From assembly GCA_016715985.1 (NCBI GenBank), contig JADJXD010000001.1, positions 2,480,001 through 2,544,000 of the forward strand: a stretch of 64,000 bases of DNA, written 5' to 3'. A program made the position numbers and the translations under genes. Positions 18,217 through 27,853 of this stretch are shown here, piece after piece; the first letter of the stretch is position 1; each line of letters begins with the position of its first letter. This DNA is from Saprospiraceae bacterium. Its GTDB lineage: Bacteria; Bacteroidota; Bacteroidia; Chitinophagales; Saprospiraceae. The notes beneath the pieces were generated by a model, which had not been told where the DNA came from, did not search any database, and saw only the letters and a program-made list of their open reading frames with translations.

Positions 18217-18594
18217 ATGAAATTTTTGTTCAGATTTTTACCGGTTCTTTTAATCCTCCAGATAATGATGCTAAATCATTGCTCGGCGGGGAACATTCAA
18301 AATCAAATTTTCAGTTTTTATTCTCCAAACTCTTCTACACATGAATACAAGCCATTCAGTAATCATTTTATTTCATTAGGCTTTGTTGAAATTCTCGAAT
18401 TAAAAGAAAATAATGAAAGGAGTGAAGAGGACACTGAAAATAATATTACGACTTCCACAGAATTATTTCGGAAAAATTACTTTTTAACAGATCTGGCTAA
18501 TTGCAAAGTACAAACTGAAGGAAAGTTCCAGAATTTTAAACACCTTACTCCTCATCTTTATATACTTTTCCATAACTGGAGATATCATATCTGA
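18217..18594 (+). CDS. Small exported protein of unknown function upstream of the SulP-Dab locus
   Basis: 125 aa with a signal peptide (MKFLFRFLPVLLILQIMMLNHCSAG; Cys22 could be a lipidation site). The mature part is polar with an acidic patch (ELKENNERSEEDTENN) and aromatic ends (LTPHLYILFHNWRYHI). No domain is recognised. It lies 113 bp upstream of the SulP gene on the same strand and may be co-transcribed with the inorganic-carbon locus. A TAnnTTTG-like box (TACTTTTG, 18174-18181) with TTTG 16 bp upstream is a plausible, slightly short-spaced promoter. Confidence 0.55.
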   Translation: MKFLFRFLPVLLILQIMMLNHCSAGNIQNQIFSFYSPNSSTHEYKPFSNHFISLGFVEILELKENNERSEEDTENNITTSTELFRKNYFLTDLANCKVQTEGKFQNFKHLTPHLYILFHNWRYHI

Positions 18595-18707
18595 TTGATT
18601 CCCGGGCTGTCTCTGTAGGAAATAGCCATTGAAATATAATCAATACGCGATTACTAATTAACTTAGTCAATAGCTATGAATTTTGTGAATCAATTATTAA
18701 CATTTAT

Positions 18708-20087
18708 ATGTCTAAAAATAAAACTTTCATTCCTAAGGATGGTATTGCCGGACTTAGAGAGATCAACAAAAATACTCATAAAAACGAAAATACTTTTATA
18801 TACGATGTTATTGCCGGCCTAACAGTAAGTTTTGCGGCATTGAGTTTGGGTGCTGCTTTTGGTACCATGTCAGGTCGCGGAGCATTTGCTGGTATGGTAG
18901 GTGCAGCTATCATTCCTATTATAACATCCGTTTTTGGTGGCACACGTCTTCAGGCTTCGGGGCCAACAGCACCAATGACGGCAGTTTCAGCTTTGGTTGT
19001 AGCTTTTGCGTATGAACATTTTCAGGACAAAATCCTGGCTGAACAATTCATAACCCTGATTTTTTTACTGAATGCAGTATTTTTAATAATTCTCGGCTTT
19101 TTAAAAATAGGCCGATATATCAAATATGTACCGCAGGTAATTATACTGGGCTTTATGAATGGTATTGGTGTATTGATTTGGTATGATCAAATAAAGAGGT
19201 TATTTGGATTGGGTGATAAAATACAGTTAGGTGGGTCTTTACTGACCAATATAACTATTGCCGTTATTACGCTTGGAGCAATATATCTTATACCCGGATT
19301 ATTGCAAAAATTAGGCGTCTCTGAAAAATACAGAAAATTTGTTCCTTCTATGTTTCTTACAATTATACTGGCAACACTATTTACCAGCCTGCTGCACATC
19401 AATATAGAACACGTTAGTTTAGGAAATCCGGTGAGTAGTTTTGAAGATTTTTGGGTAACTGTCAAAAACTATTTTCCTACGGATCCGGGACTCTTTCAGA
19501 AAGAAATCTTGCTGCAGGCAATGCCTTTTGCATTACAGCTTACTCTGTTGGCTTATCTGGATTCTTTGCTTACCAGTCTTGTGATAGATAATATGACCGG
19601 TGAGAAAACCCAACAGAACAAAGAGTTGGTCGCTCAGGGACTTGCTAATGGTGCTTCTGCTGTTTTTCAGGGTATTCCGGGTGCTCAGGCTACTATCAGA
19701 AGTGTACTTTTACTGAAAGAAGGTGCGAAGACGCGACTGGCAGGAGTTATGGTTGGTATTTTTTCTTTACTGGGTTTTGTGGTCTTCAGTAAATATATTG
19801 TAATGATATCTTCTGCTGTTTTTGTCGGCGTTTTATTTAAAGCAGGTTTAGATGTCTTGGATAGAGATTTCGTAATTGCTTATTATAAAAATAAATGGAT
19901 CCACAACAAAGAAAGAAACATTCAATTGTTTTTCATAGTGTATGCAACTGTAGTGACTGTTTTGATTGATTTAAATGTTGCTGTTGTTACAGGTACAATT
20001 ATGTTTTTTATTGCAAAAAAATATTTATCCATTGCAGACGCAGAAACAGATTTCTCAGTAGTAGAAAGCGATTATTTACAGGAATAG
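18708..20087 (+). CDS. SulP-family anion transporter without STAS domain (probable bicarbonate transport)
   Basis: 459-aa polytopic membrane protein of the SulP/SLC26 family. Diagnostic parts are DVIAGLTVSFAALSLGAAFG (TM1), GGTRLQASGPTAPMTAV (anion-binding TM3 region) and the later LLAYLDSLLTSLVIDNMTGEKTQQNKELVAQGLANG segment. Unlike many SulP proteins it ends right after the membrane domain, with no STAS domain. SulP members move sulfate, bicarbonate or other anions. Location 13 bp before dabA makes bicarbonate (BicA-like) the best guess; that is inference from context. Confidence 0.88.
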   Translation: MSKNKTFIPKDGIAGLREINKNTHKNENTFIYDVIAGLTVSFAALSLGAAFGTMSGRGAFAGMVGAAIIPIITSVFGGTRLQASGPTAPMTAVSALVVAFAYEHFQDKILAEQFITLIFLLNAVFLIILGFLKIGRYIKYVPQVIILGFMNGIGVLIWYDQIKRLFGLGDKIQLGGSLLTNITIAVITLGAIYLIPGLLQKLGVSEKYRKFVPSMFLTIILATLFTSLLHINIEHVSLGNPVSSFEDFWVTVKNYFPTDPGLFQKEILLQAMPFALQLTLLAYLDSLLTSLVIDNMTGEKTQQNKELVAQGLANGASAVFQGIPGAQATIRSVLLLKEGAKTRLAGVMVGIFSLLGFVVFSKYIVMISSAVFVGVLFKAGLDVLDRDFVIAYYKNKWIHNKERNIQLFFIVYATVVTVLIDLNVAVVTGTIMFFIAKKYLSIADAETDFSVVESDYLQE

Positions 20088-20100
20088 TTAATAAAGTATT

Positions 20101-22593
20101 ATGGACAAAGGTTTTAATATATTCAGAGAAAAAAATGTCATTCACCACCTCAAACATTATCTCCCGGCACAGGCATCCCTTAAAGATTTTATTCATCACA
20201 ATACTTTGCATGCATTTCAGGACAGGAAGTTTTATGATGCCATAACAGAAGCGAGTAAGATATTTGGGTACAAAACCAGTCTTTCCCTTGTTGAGTACAG
20301 AAAACTTTACAGACAAAATAAAATTAGTGACGACATACTTACAAAGGTCATTATTGAACAAAAGGGAAATGTCGGAATAGAAACCTGGCGTTTTAAAATG
20401 CTGGAAGAACCGTTTCAGGATAATTTTGGGGGCAAACGAAGTCATCTGCGCAACAACTGGAAGGACTTATATTCCATAGATCTGGATCTTGCTATTCAAC
20501 CATTTTTATTCAGATTTTTATGTAGCTATCTGGATCAGGGTATTGCAATATGGAGGTTTCCGGATTGGCAAAAAGGATTTCTGACGACTATCCGGGAAAT
20601 GGAGCGAAATACTTACAACAGTTTCTTTAAAACATCACGGGCAAGAAAGCTTCTGATGGACAGAAAGTGCGAGATCAGTGATTTGCTGAAAATTCTGGTA
20701 GACGACGAAACACTTTATGAACATTATCTTTTTGATCAGCAGTTTGCACATCCAGGGTGGTCGGGTATGGTTTCAGTGGTAGAAGATATGCCACAAACAC
20801 TTTTGGATCAACGTCGTATCACTCTTCAGGAATTTATTATTTTTGAGCTGTTACTGGAAATAGATACGCTGGATAATAAATTTGGTGAAAACTGGATTCC
20901 TTTGGGGATCAGACTTCAAAAAAAGCCGGAGCATTTGTTTGCTCCGGTTATAAAAACGGAATATCATGAAGTGTTGCATCTGTGGCAGGATGCATTTGAA
21001 TGGACCTTTTATGATCAGGTATTAGGAGGTATATTGACCTGTGCGGAGCCATCAGTAACAAAAAAATCTGACGGTTTTCAGGCATTATTTTGTATTGATG
21101 ACAGAGAGTGTTCGTTACGCAGATATGTAGAAGAAATTTGTCCGCATGCCCAGACATACGGCACACCCGGATTTTTCGGAGTTGCATTTTATTATAAACC
21201 TATGAATGGAAAATTTTCTATGAAGGTCTGTCCGGCACCACAAAATCCTAAATATCTCATTAAAGAAGACATTGATAAAAAGAAATCTGCAAAAGATTTT
21301 CACTTTGCCGATTATACACATTCATTGTTTTTTGGATGGCTGATCACCCATACCGTCGGGTTCTGGTCGGCTATCAGATTGTTCATTAATATATTCACAC
21401 CGAGACTAAGTCCTGCAACGACATTGTCATTCAGACATATGGATAAGTTTTCAAAATTGACCATTGAAAATAATGACCCGACAGATCAGGAAGACGGAAT
21501 GCAGATAGGTTTTACGGTTGAAGAAATGGCAGACAGAGTGGAAGGGTTGCTGAAAAGTATCGGCTTGGTAAATGATTTTGCTCCTCTTATTTATGCGGTA
21601 GGTCACGGTGCAAGTAGTGTCAACAATACACATTATGCGGGCTATGATTGTGGTGCATGCTCAGGACGGCCCGGCTCAGTCAATGCACGGGTGATTTGTC
21701 ATATGGCTAACCATCCGGCCGTCAGAAATATTTTGAAAACCCGAGGAATTGACATTCCGGCTGCAACACTTTTTGTCGGTGCACTGCATGACACGACCAG
21801 AGATGAAATAGAATTTTACGATGACAATTTTGCAGATGTTCAGATAACCGTATTGCATAAACATAATAAGGTAGTTTTTAATGAAGCATTGACCAGAAAT
21901 GCAAAAGAAAGGTCGAGAAGGTTTGTAATGACCAATTCAAAAATGGACATCAAAAAACTTCATGAAACCATCAAAATGCGATCTGTTTCCCTTTTTGAAC
22001 CCCGACCGGAACTTAATCATGCTACCAATTCTCTCTGTATTATCGGCAGAAGAAAATTGACAGACAAACTCTTTCTGGACAGAAGAGCTTTTATGAATTC
22101 GTATGATTATTCTATAGATCCTGAAGGAAAATACCTTTTCAATATTCTTTCGGCTGCGGCTCCCGTATGTGGTGGTATCAATCTGGAATATTATTTTTCA
22201 AGAGTGGACAATCTGAAGCTGGGTGCCGGTACTAAGCTTCCCCATAATGTCATGGGTCTGATTGGTGTAGCCAATGGGATAGATGGAGATTTGCGTCCGG
22301 GTCTTCCGAATCAAATGGTAGAAGTACACGACCCTCTACGACTGCTAATGATTGTAGAGCACTATTCGGAGGTAGTGTTAAAAACGATTCAACGAACACC
22401 GGAATTATATGAATGGTTTGAGAATGAATGGGTGCATCTGATAGTAATCCATCCTGAAACGCTGAAAATGAGTCGATTCAGGAATGGCTTTTTCAAGGAC
22501 TATAATCCAGATTATAAACCGGAAAAAACTGACCAACTTGATACACTTTTTGAAACAGAAACAGACAATCTACCTGTCTTTTTGATAAAATAA
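20101..22593 (+). CDS. dabA: DabA, inorganic-carbon accumulation subunit (UPF0753/DUF2309)
   Basis: 830 aa. DabA is the cytoplasmic, beta-carbonic-anhydrase-like subunit of the DAB inorganic-carbon pump; with DabB it is thought to turn CO2 into trapped bicarbonate using an ion gradient. The zinc site is intact: Cys331 and Asp333 in FCIDDRECS, His502 in AVGHGASS and Cys517 in YDCGACSG. The 15-residue His-to-Cys spacing equals that of the Halothiobacillus protein (His524, Cys539). Start MDKGFNIFREKNVIHHLKHYLPAQ and the HNTLHAFQ motif are typical. It lies between a SulP gene (13 bp) and dabB (6 bp). Confidence 0.94.
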   Translation: MDKGFNIFREKNVIHHLKHYLPAQASLKDFIHHNTLHAFQDRKFYDAITEASKIFGYKTSLSLVEYRKLYRQNKISDDILTKVIIEQKGNVGIETWRFKMLEEPFQDNFGGKRSHLRNNWKDLYSIDLDLAIQPFLFRFLCSYLDQGIAIWRFPDWQKGFLTTIREMERNTYNSFFKTSRARKLLMDRKCEISDLLKILVDDETLYEHYLFDQQFAHPGWSGMVSVVEDMPQTLLDQRRITLQEFIIFELLLEIDTLDNKFGENWIPLGIRLQKKPEHLFAPVIKTEYHEVLHLWQDAFEWTFYDQVLGGILTCAEPSVTKKSDGFQALFCIDDRECSLRRYVEEICPHAQTYGTPGFFGVAFYYKPMNGKFSMKVCPAPQNPKYLIKEDIDKKKSAKDFHFADYTHSLFFGWLITHTVGFWSAIRLFINIFTPRLSPATTLSFRHMDKFSKLTIENNDPTDQEDGMQIGFTVEEMADRVEGLLKSIGLVNDFAPLIYAVGHGASSVNNTHYAGYDCGACSGRPGSVNARVICHMANHPAVRNILKTRGIDIPAATLFVGALHDTTRDEIEFYDDNFADVQITVLHKHNKVVFNEALTRNAKERSRRFVMTNSKMDIKKLHETIKMRSVSLFEPRPELNHATNSLCIIGRRKLTDKLFLDRRAFMNSYDYSIDPEGKYLFNILSAAAPVCGGINLEYYFSRVDNLKLGAGTKLPHNVMGLIGVANGIDGDLRPGLPNQMVEVHDPLRLLMIVEHYSEVVLKTIQRTPELYEWFENEWVHLIVIHPETLKMSRFRNGFFKDYNPDYKPEKTDQLDTLFETETDNLPVFLIK

Positions 22594-22599
22594 ATTCTT

Positions 22600-24468
22600 A
22601 TGGAAAAAGTATTGGAGTTATTGATCATATGGCCATTTCTGGCTTTTGTTGTCTCTTTGTTTTTGCCGAAGCAAAATGAAAAATTAATTTCCGGATTTAC
22701 ATTCGGTATGGTGAGCATTCATTTTCTCAGCATAATATCCATGTTGGTTTACTGGGGATTTATTGGTTTTCCCACAATCAATCTCAAAGAATTCTCCATA
22801 TATCATAGCGCAGATATGAATTTTTTTATTGATTTCTATTTTGATCATGTTACTGCGGTGTATTGTTTGGTTGGGTCCATGCTGACTTTTTTAGTGACGA
22901 CATACAGCAGAATATATTTGCATAGGGAGTCCGGATATAAACGCTTTTTTTATACGATTCTTTTATTTTATTCCGGATACACTCTTGCCGTTTTTGCAGG
23001 TAATCTTGAAACACTTTTTATAGGATGGGAAATTCTTGGTCTTACATCTTTTTTATTGGTAGCATTTTACAGAGACCGATACCTGCCGGTAAAAAATGCC
23101 TTTAAAGTGTTTTCCATTTATCGTATCGGTGATGTCGGAATCATTCTGGCAATGTGGGCGAGTCATCATTTATGGCATGAAAATATCACTTTCATAAAAT
23201 TGGCAAATTATGATTTGGTTCACGATCATTTGCAAAGCCATTCTATGTTTGGTCTTTTTATTTCTGTGATGATTCTGCTGGCAGCCTGTGCCAAGTCAGC
23301 TCAGTTTCCCTTTTCATCGTGGCTACCAAGGGCCATGGAAGGTCCTACACCATCCAGTGCTATTTTTTATGGATCGCTTTCTGTACATCTGGGTGTATTT
23401 TTATTACTAAGAACAATGCCGTTTTGGGAACACCAACTCGTAGCCAAAATTCTCATTGGCTTCATAGGATTGTTGACCGCAGCTATTGCTGCTTCCATCG
23501 GAAGGGTACAGTCATCCGTCAAAAGTCAGATCGCTTATGCTTCTGTAGCTCAGATCGGTTTGATGTTTTTTGAACTTGCCCTTGGATTGGAAACGCTTGC
23601 ATTGGTACACTTTGCCGGAAATGCTTTTTTGAGAACCTACCAACTTCTGGTTTCACCATCCGCAGTAAGTTATCTGATAAGAGAACAGTTTTATAATTTT
23701 GAACCCAAACATGAAAATATTGAAACCCATTTTTCCAAAAAACTTGAATATTCACTTTTTCTTTTGAGTATAAAGGAGTGGAATATGGATGAACTTCTGG
23801 ATAGAATCTTGTGGAAGCCCTTTAAAAATCTTGGTAATATTCTAAGATTTATTAATATTCAAAACATTTATTATATCACAATACCTGCTTTTATAGGTGG
23901 CGTTATCATTCAATTATTCAGATATAGTCTACCGACCTTTATCGTTGAAGTATTGCCGGAGATATTTGCTGTGATCGGTCTTATGTTGGTTTTCAGAGCT
24001 TATGCCGGGAGAAAAAATATTTTTGTGGTCTGGACATTGCTGATTATGAATCACTTTTGGGTGATGCTGGCTATTTCCTTTAATGAGGCTTTAAATATTG
24101 CGGAAATATTATTTTATCTCGCTGGTGTTGTTTTAGCAGGATCGATCGGATATCTTGTGTTATACAGAATTCAAAAACTTGAAAAAAATATCGACTTAAA
24201 CGGATATCAGGGTCACGTGTATGAACATCCAAAACTGGCAGTTATATTTCTGATTGCCTGTCTCGGTCTTGCCGGATTTCCTATTACATCGACGTTCATT
24301 GGCGAAGATATAATGTTTTCTCATGTCGAATACAATCAGGTGTTTCTTGCATTCTACCTTGCGATGGGTTTTGTAATTTCCGGTATCGCATTGATCAGAA
24401 TGTATGCAAGGATATTTTTGGGCCCACATGTCAAAAGGTATCATGTGATTGCACAGCGATCTAGTTAA
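22600..24468 (+). CDS. dabB: DabB, proton-conducting membrane subunit (NuoL/MrpA-like)
   Basis: 622-aa polytopic protein of the complex I / Mrp antiporter (ND5) family. The proton-channel core is recognisable: FYFDHVTAVYCLVGSMLTFL, TLFIGWEILGLTSFLLVAFYRDR, and CAKSAQFPFSSWLPRAMEGPTPSSA with its conserved Lys and the Glu/Pro turn. No other nuo genes are nearby, and it starts 6 bp after dabA, so it is the DabB partner that couples cation flow to DabA. Gene order is SulP-dabA-dabB, the reverse of the more familiar dabB-dabA order. Confidence 0.92.
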   Translation: MEKVLELLIIWPFLAFVVSLFLPKQNEKLISGFTFGMVSIHFLSIISMLVYWGFIGFPTINLKEFSIYHSADMNFFIDFYFDHVTAVYCLVGSMLTFLVTTYSRIYLHRESGYKRFFYTILLFYSGYTLAVFAGNLETLFIGWEILGLTSFLLVAFYRDRYLPVKNAFKVFSIYRIGDVGIILAMWASHHLWHENITFIKLANYDLVHDHLQSHSMFGLFISVMILLAACAKSAQFPFSSWLPRAMEGPTPSSAIFYGSLSVHLGVFLLLRTMPFWEHQLVAKILIGFIGLLTAAIAASIGRVQSSVKSQIAYASVAQIGLMFFELALGLETLALVHFAGNAFLRTYQLLVSPSAVSYLIREQFYNFEPKHENIETHFSKKLEYSLFLLSIKEWNMDELLDRILWKPFKNLGNILRFINIQNIYYITIPAFIGGVIIQLFRYSLPTFIVEVLPEIFAVIGLMLVFRAYAGRKNIFVVWTLLIMNHFWVMLAISFNEALNIAEILFYLAGVVLAGSIGYLVLYRIQKLEKNIDLNGYQGHVYEHPKLAVIFLIACLGLAGFPITSTFIGEDIMFSHVEYNQVFLAFYLAMGFVISGIALIRMYARIFLGPHVKRYHVIAQRSS

Positions 24469-24479
24469 TTAATTTTTTT

Positions 24480-25097
24480 CTATGCGGTTGGTCTCTTAAG
24501 CGACCATCCCCTTCTTAGAAATTCAAGGACTAATGGTTCTTTTAAAGCACCCTCCTTTTCTGATAAAGTTTTATTGCTGGACAAAATAGCTTTATCTAAT
24601 GCTGTTACCGTTAAATAAACAATGCCAACCATAAGGGCCATCATTACAAACATTACTGCGGTGGATGTTTTTAGGCTAACACTTATTGTAATTGGTACAA
24701 CAAATACCAATAGTACCCCAATAATAATAACTATATTGGTTAAAGTGTTTACAGTTGAGTGCACGCTGCGACAAGACTTACATCTTGGAACTCCAATTTT
24801 CACTTCATTAAATTTTACATTTCTGTACACTAAAAGATTTGTTCTGTCTCTCACATTATAAACAGATGAAAAACAATTATCTTCCATCATTTTATTATGT
24901 GAACCAGTATTACAAAAACTACATTTGGTGTTTATCGGCTCAAACCTTCTTTTGGTTTCATTTAAAATATGTGTATTTAAGAACGGATTATTTTCCATCA
25001 GTATAAATTTGGAGAAAGATACTAATTCCCTGAAAAGTGTGCAAAAAATATTGTCATCAAACAAATTGTTGGCATTTTCAACTACCAATTTTGTCAT
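24480..25097 (-). CDS. Two-span membrane protein with zinc-ribbon-like cysteines
   Basis: 205 aa from ATG 25097 (a GTG seven codons upstream is the alternative). No known family is recognised. Two CxxC pairs, KCSFCNTG and RCKSCRSV, about 45 residues apart, could bind zinc. Two hydrophobic spans follow (NIVIIIGVLLVFVVPITISV and AVMFVMMALMVGIVYLTV), then a charged tail ending WSLKRPTA. Topology would place the cysteine region and tail on the same side. It converges on dabB with 11 bp between the ends, so it is unlikely to belong to that operon. Confidence 0.6.
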   Translation of the reverse strand: MTKLVVENANNLFDDNIFCTLFRELVSFSKFILMENNPFLNTHILNETKRRFEPINTKCSFCNTGSHNKMMEDNCFSSVYNVRDRTNLLVYRNVKFNEVKIGVPRCKSCRSVHSTVNTLTNIVIIIGVLLVFVVPITISVSLKTSTAVMFVMMALMVGIVYLTVTALDKAILSSNKTLSEKEGALKEPLVLEFLRRGWSLKRPTA

Positions 25098-25248
25098 CAA
25101 TACAGAACGGACGTTCACTTATCTGGATGAAAAAATCGGGTTATTTTGAGTGCCATAAAGAAGGTCATTTTAGGTAGAATACACTGAAAACAGTTAAATC
25201 ATCTGAAAAATGAATATATCAATGATATGATTTCTACAAATTGTCGTA

Positions 25249-25707
25249 TTAAAAAGGCAGTTCTTCATCATCATCTTTCTTCTTTAGTTGATTTTCCGAA
25301 TCTTCTTTTGAATCTTTTTTTAGATTTAGTCGAGACAGTAGGTCTATATCCAACTCAGGAACTACTTCCTTGATAAATTCTATTTCTGTCATGATGTCAT
25401 TAGGGCCTAAATCCATCTCAGGGTTACCTTCTTCTACCATTTCGATTATTCTGATGAGATTTCTATATTGACCCAATCTTACCACTTTCTCACCAGGCTT
25501 AAACCATATATGCCATCCACCATTGACCAAAACAGCATAATTATCATCATCATCCACCTGGTAGTAGTCATCCATGATATATATTTGGTCTGTGCCTGTG
25601 AGTGCAAAATCTTCGCCAAATTCATTCAATTCGTAGCATGGAGTACAGTAAAAAATGTCTCCGGACTCCAGGTCAGTAGCAAGGATCACTTCAAAATTTA
25701 GCTTCAT
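25249..25707 (-). CDS. Uncharacterised 152-aa protein with SSB-like acidic tip
   Basis: 152 aa. The N-terminal half is beta-rich and acidic (FEVILATDLESGDIFYCTPC, DQIYIMDDYYQVDDDDNYAVLVNGG, WHIWFKPGEKVVRLGQ). A short helical part follows, then a Lys/Glu/Asp linker ending KKKDDDEELPF. The last residues copy the SSB tip logic (acidic run then Leu-Pro-Phe), so docking to SSB-partner proteins is possible. No family was recognised. It lies just outside the left end of the mnmE-linked element and so is probably chromosomal. Confidence 0.65.
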   Translation of the reverse strand: MKLNFEVILATDLESGDIFYCTPCYELNEFGEDFALTGTDQIYIMDDYYQVDDDDNYAVLVNGGWHIWFKPGEKVVRLGQYRNLIRIIEMVEEGNPEMDLGPNDIMTEIEFIKEVVPELDIDLLSRLNLKKDSKEDSENQLKKKDDDEELPF

Positions 25708-25840
25708 TATTTTTTGTTTTTATAGAACCGATTAATTAAGGGTGAAAATAGTTATTTGATATCCAACTATACGCATTTATATATATACGCAAATATAAAA
25801 AATCAATAAAAAATCAAAATAATGCTGGATATCAACAGTT

Positions 25841-25858
25841 TTACTTCCCTATACAGAA
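25841..25858 (+). repeat. Distal attachment repeat (att)
   Basis: TTACTTCCCTATACAGAA. Its complement reads TTC TGT ATA GGG AAG TAA, encoding FCIGK-stop, the conserved mnmE C-terminus. It differs from the mnmE copy at three third-codon positions only. Confidence 0.75.
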
Positions 25859-25928
25859 AGTGAAGTAAAAATTATATTAGTTTGTATATCAATACATTAG
25901 ATAGTTTTTTGTATTGATAAAATATCAC

Positions 25929-25940
25929 ATTAGCAACAAA
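25929..25940 (+). repeat. Putative integrase arm-type site
   Basis: ATTAGCAACAAA, identical in sequence and direction to 32975-32986 at the other end of the element. Position 70 bp inside the att core fits an arm site. Confidence 0.45.
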
Positions 25941-26064
25941 TACACTTAGTGTTCATGTTACACTAACTAAACCCCCCTTTGATTTTGAAATAAATATGTC
26001 TGGAGTTTGCTGTGTGGCTTATGATCTGTAAAAGTAAAAGGAAATATACCTACCTACCCCCTAC

Positions 26065-26994
26065 TTATCTATAATAATTCTTTGTTGCTTTCATTTTTCT
26101 GTCAAGCTCTGATATTAAATCTGATTGTTTGGTATGGTCTTTATCATTGCAAAGTTCTTTGATTTCCTTCTTTAGTCTGGAATAGTATTCTGGCTTGTCA
26201 AAGGCTTTTAAAGCCCTTAATTTTTCCACTTCCTGCATTATCTTTTCCTGACCAATTAAATTGACTGCCATAAGGTTTAATTGCTTCCAAAAGTCTTTTG
26301 GGCTGTTCATATCCTGTAAATTAAAATTGATTGAATTAATTTTCTGTATTGATTCATATTCTGAATACCACTTTTCAAAGATACTAATATAAAATTTCTG
26401 ATCTGTCAAAGTACTTGCTGTAATTTCATTCAATTTAAACTGATCTGTTAATCTGTTCAAATGTCTGTTTTCATATCTAAGTACATTCTGACCTGTCCAA
26501 ACTTCTGGAAGGATTAATTTTTTTGCTTTGCCTTCTGCTACCTTGTTATAAAAAACCTTTTGCTTTTGTCCATTGGAATAATAAAGGCTTTTGCCTTGTG
26601 GCTGCCTTAAATAGTATCTACTTTCACCTAAATAAGGATAGTATGATTCTGGTCTATAATCCATCATTAAATTTTGTGCAAAATCTATCCTTCTTACTTT
26701 GGCTTTCATTATAGGCAAATGAAGTTCATCAGATAGCTTTATAAAGGCTCTGGTGCTGTCTGATCTTGTAAGTGTGTGAAAGTTATCAGGAAGGAAATAC
26801 TTTGCAATACTGCCCTTTAAAGATACTCCCTGTCCTGATACACTCACTTTGTAATTGTCAAATGTACCTGTATAATAATTCTGTCCTTCTTTGGTTTCAT
26901 GTTCTGTATAGTCCTGCATTTGTTGCAAAACATTTGAAACATTAAGATTTCCAATTTCATGTATTGGTAGCCATAAATTAACAGTATCATACAT
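26065..26994 (-). CDS. Rolling-circle replication initiator, phage/plasmid gene II/X-like
   Basis: 309 aa. It resembles the phage/plasmid replication protein family (gene II/X, G2P-like) that nicks one strand to start rolling-circle replication. Supporting parts are MYDTVNLWLP at the start, KVSVSGQGVSLKGSIAKYF, the core strand KAKVRRIDFAQNLMMDY, the YYPYLGESRYYLRQ segment, KVFYNKVAEGKAKKL, and VWTGQNVLRYENRHLNRL, a set common in Bacteroidota Rep proteins of this type. The C-terminal 100 residues are helical and charged. It is the last gene of the element's HTH-B-A-Rep run. The family call is from pattern recognition and should be confirmed. Confidence 0.65.
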   Translation of the reverse strand: MYDTVNLWLPIHEIGNLNVSNVLQQMQDYTEHETKEGQNYYTGTFDNYKVSVSGQGVSLKGSIAKYFLPDNFHTLTRSDSTRAFIKLSDELHLPIMKAKVRRIDFAQNLMMDYRPESYYPYLGESRYYLRQPQGKSLYYSNGQKQKVFYNKVAEGKAKKLILPEVWTGQNVLRYENRHLNRLTDQFKLNEITASTLTDQKFYISIFEKWYSEYESIQKINSINFNLQDMNSPKDFWKQLNLMAVNLIGQEKIMQEVEKLRALKAFDKPEYYSRLKKEIKELCNDKDHTKQSDLISELDRKMKATKNYYR

Positions 26995-27066
26995 AAATAC
27001 AATTGATTAAATTAGTCAAAAGAAACATCTTACTATAATACAAGTCCATCATTCTGGTATTTCTGC

Positions 27067-27330
27067 TTAAATACTGTTTATTGCAAAATTATCAAACCAA
27101 TTTTTAATTATCTTGATGTTCTTTTTCATGCTGTCAATATGTCTTTCCTTTGCACCTGAAATAATATAATTAGCATCATGTTTTTTCATCATTTTAGATA
27201 AGTCTTCTATTGCTCCACTCATGTAAATTGCATCTGTAAATCCTTCTGGTTTAGGTTGCCAAATAGGGTGATCTTTTAGTAAATCTTTTAATTTCATGTT
27301 TAAATTATTTAATTGTTTATTAAAGTCCAT
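27067..27330 (-). CDS. Element protein A, 87 aa (intact copy)
   Basis: 87 aa, MDFNKQLNNLNMKLKDLLKD... ending NWFDNFAINSI. Charged and helical, no recognised domain. Its start overlaps the end of gene B by 11 bp, which suggests translational coupling, and Rep follows 72 bp later. This left copy is full length; the right copy (29760-30022) is frameshifted, so this is the working copy. Confidence 0.6.
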   Translation of the reverse strand: MDFNKQLNNLNMKLKDLLKDHPIWQPKPEGFTDAIYMSGAIEDLSKMMKKHDANYIISGAKERHIDSMKKNIKIIKNWFDNFAINSI

Positions 27331-27853
27331 TATATTGATAAAATGGAATTGCCTGCTTTCTCATATCCCTGATCAGGTCATCATATCCACCATCTATAAA
27401 TTTTTGATAGTGACTACTTATCAGGTTTCTGGCATCAGGAAAGATTAAAATTTCAATTTCTGAATAATCCTTATTAAGCAAAAATAAGTACCCATCATTT
27501 CTAAAATCAAACATTGGATTGATACTTCCATCTTTCAGAAGTCTGTTTGCATTTGGATAGCCATATCCAATTCTGGAAATTCTAAGTCTTCAATGTAAAT
27601 ACTGCTTAAATTCAAACCATTACCGGTTAAACTCCATTCTGCTATTCTTTTTACTGTCTGTTTCAACAAACTGCCTGCATTCTGTTTTGTAAAGAAATAA
27701 CTGTCCTTTGGAATTGACAAAATTTGTCAAGCCCTGATAATTGCCTATCTGATCATTGAAAGAAATACAATCCAATCTTTTTTTACTTCTGATCTTATTT
27801 GCTTCTTTTGTGTCATCAGGTAGCTGAATAAATTTGAAATATGCTGCTTTCAT
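27320..27853 (-). pseudogene. Frameshifted left copy of element gene B
   Basis: Counterpart of the intact 177-aa gene at 30012-30545. Compared with that copy it has one extra T in the run at 27648-27652 and one T fewer at 27571-27572. The shifted reading meets a stop at 27620, leaving fragments of 77, 61 and 64 aa. Both changes are in homopolymers, so sequencing error is a possible explanation. Confidence 0.75.

Larger units (their letters stand above)
25708..26064. other. Intergenic region carrying the left element end
   Basis: No gene. It contains the distal 18-bp attachment repeat (25841-25858), which lies inside a longer inverted pair TTACTTC...GAAGTAA (25841-25868), and an arm-type 12-mer (25929-25940). 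It is very AT-rich on both sides. Confidence 0.6.
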
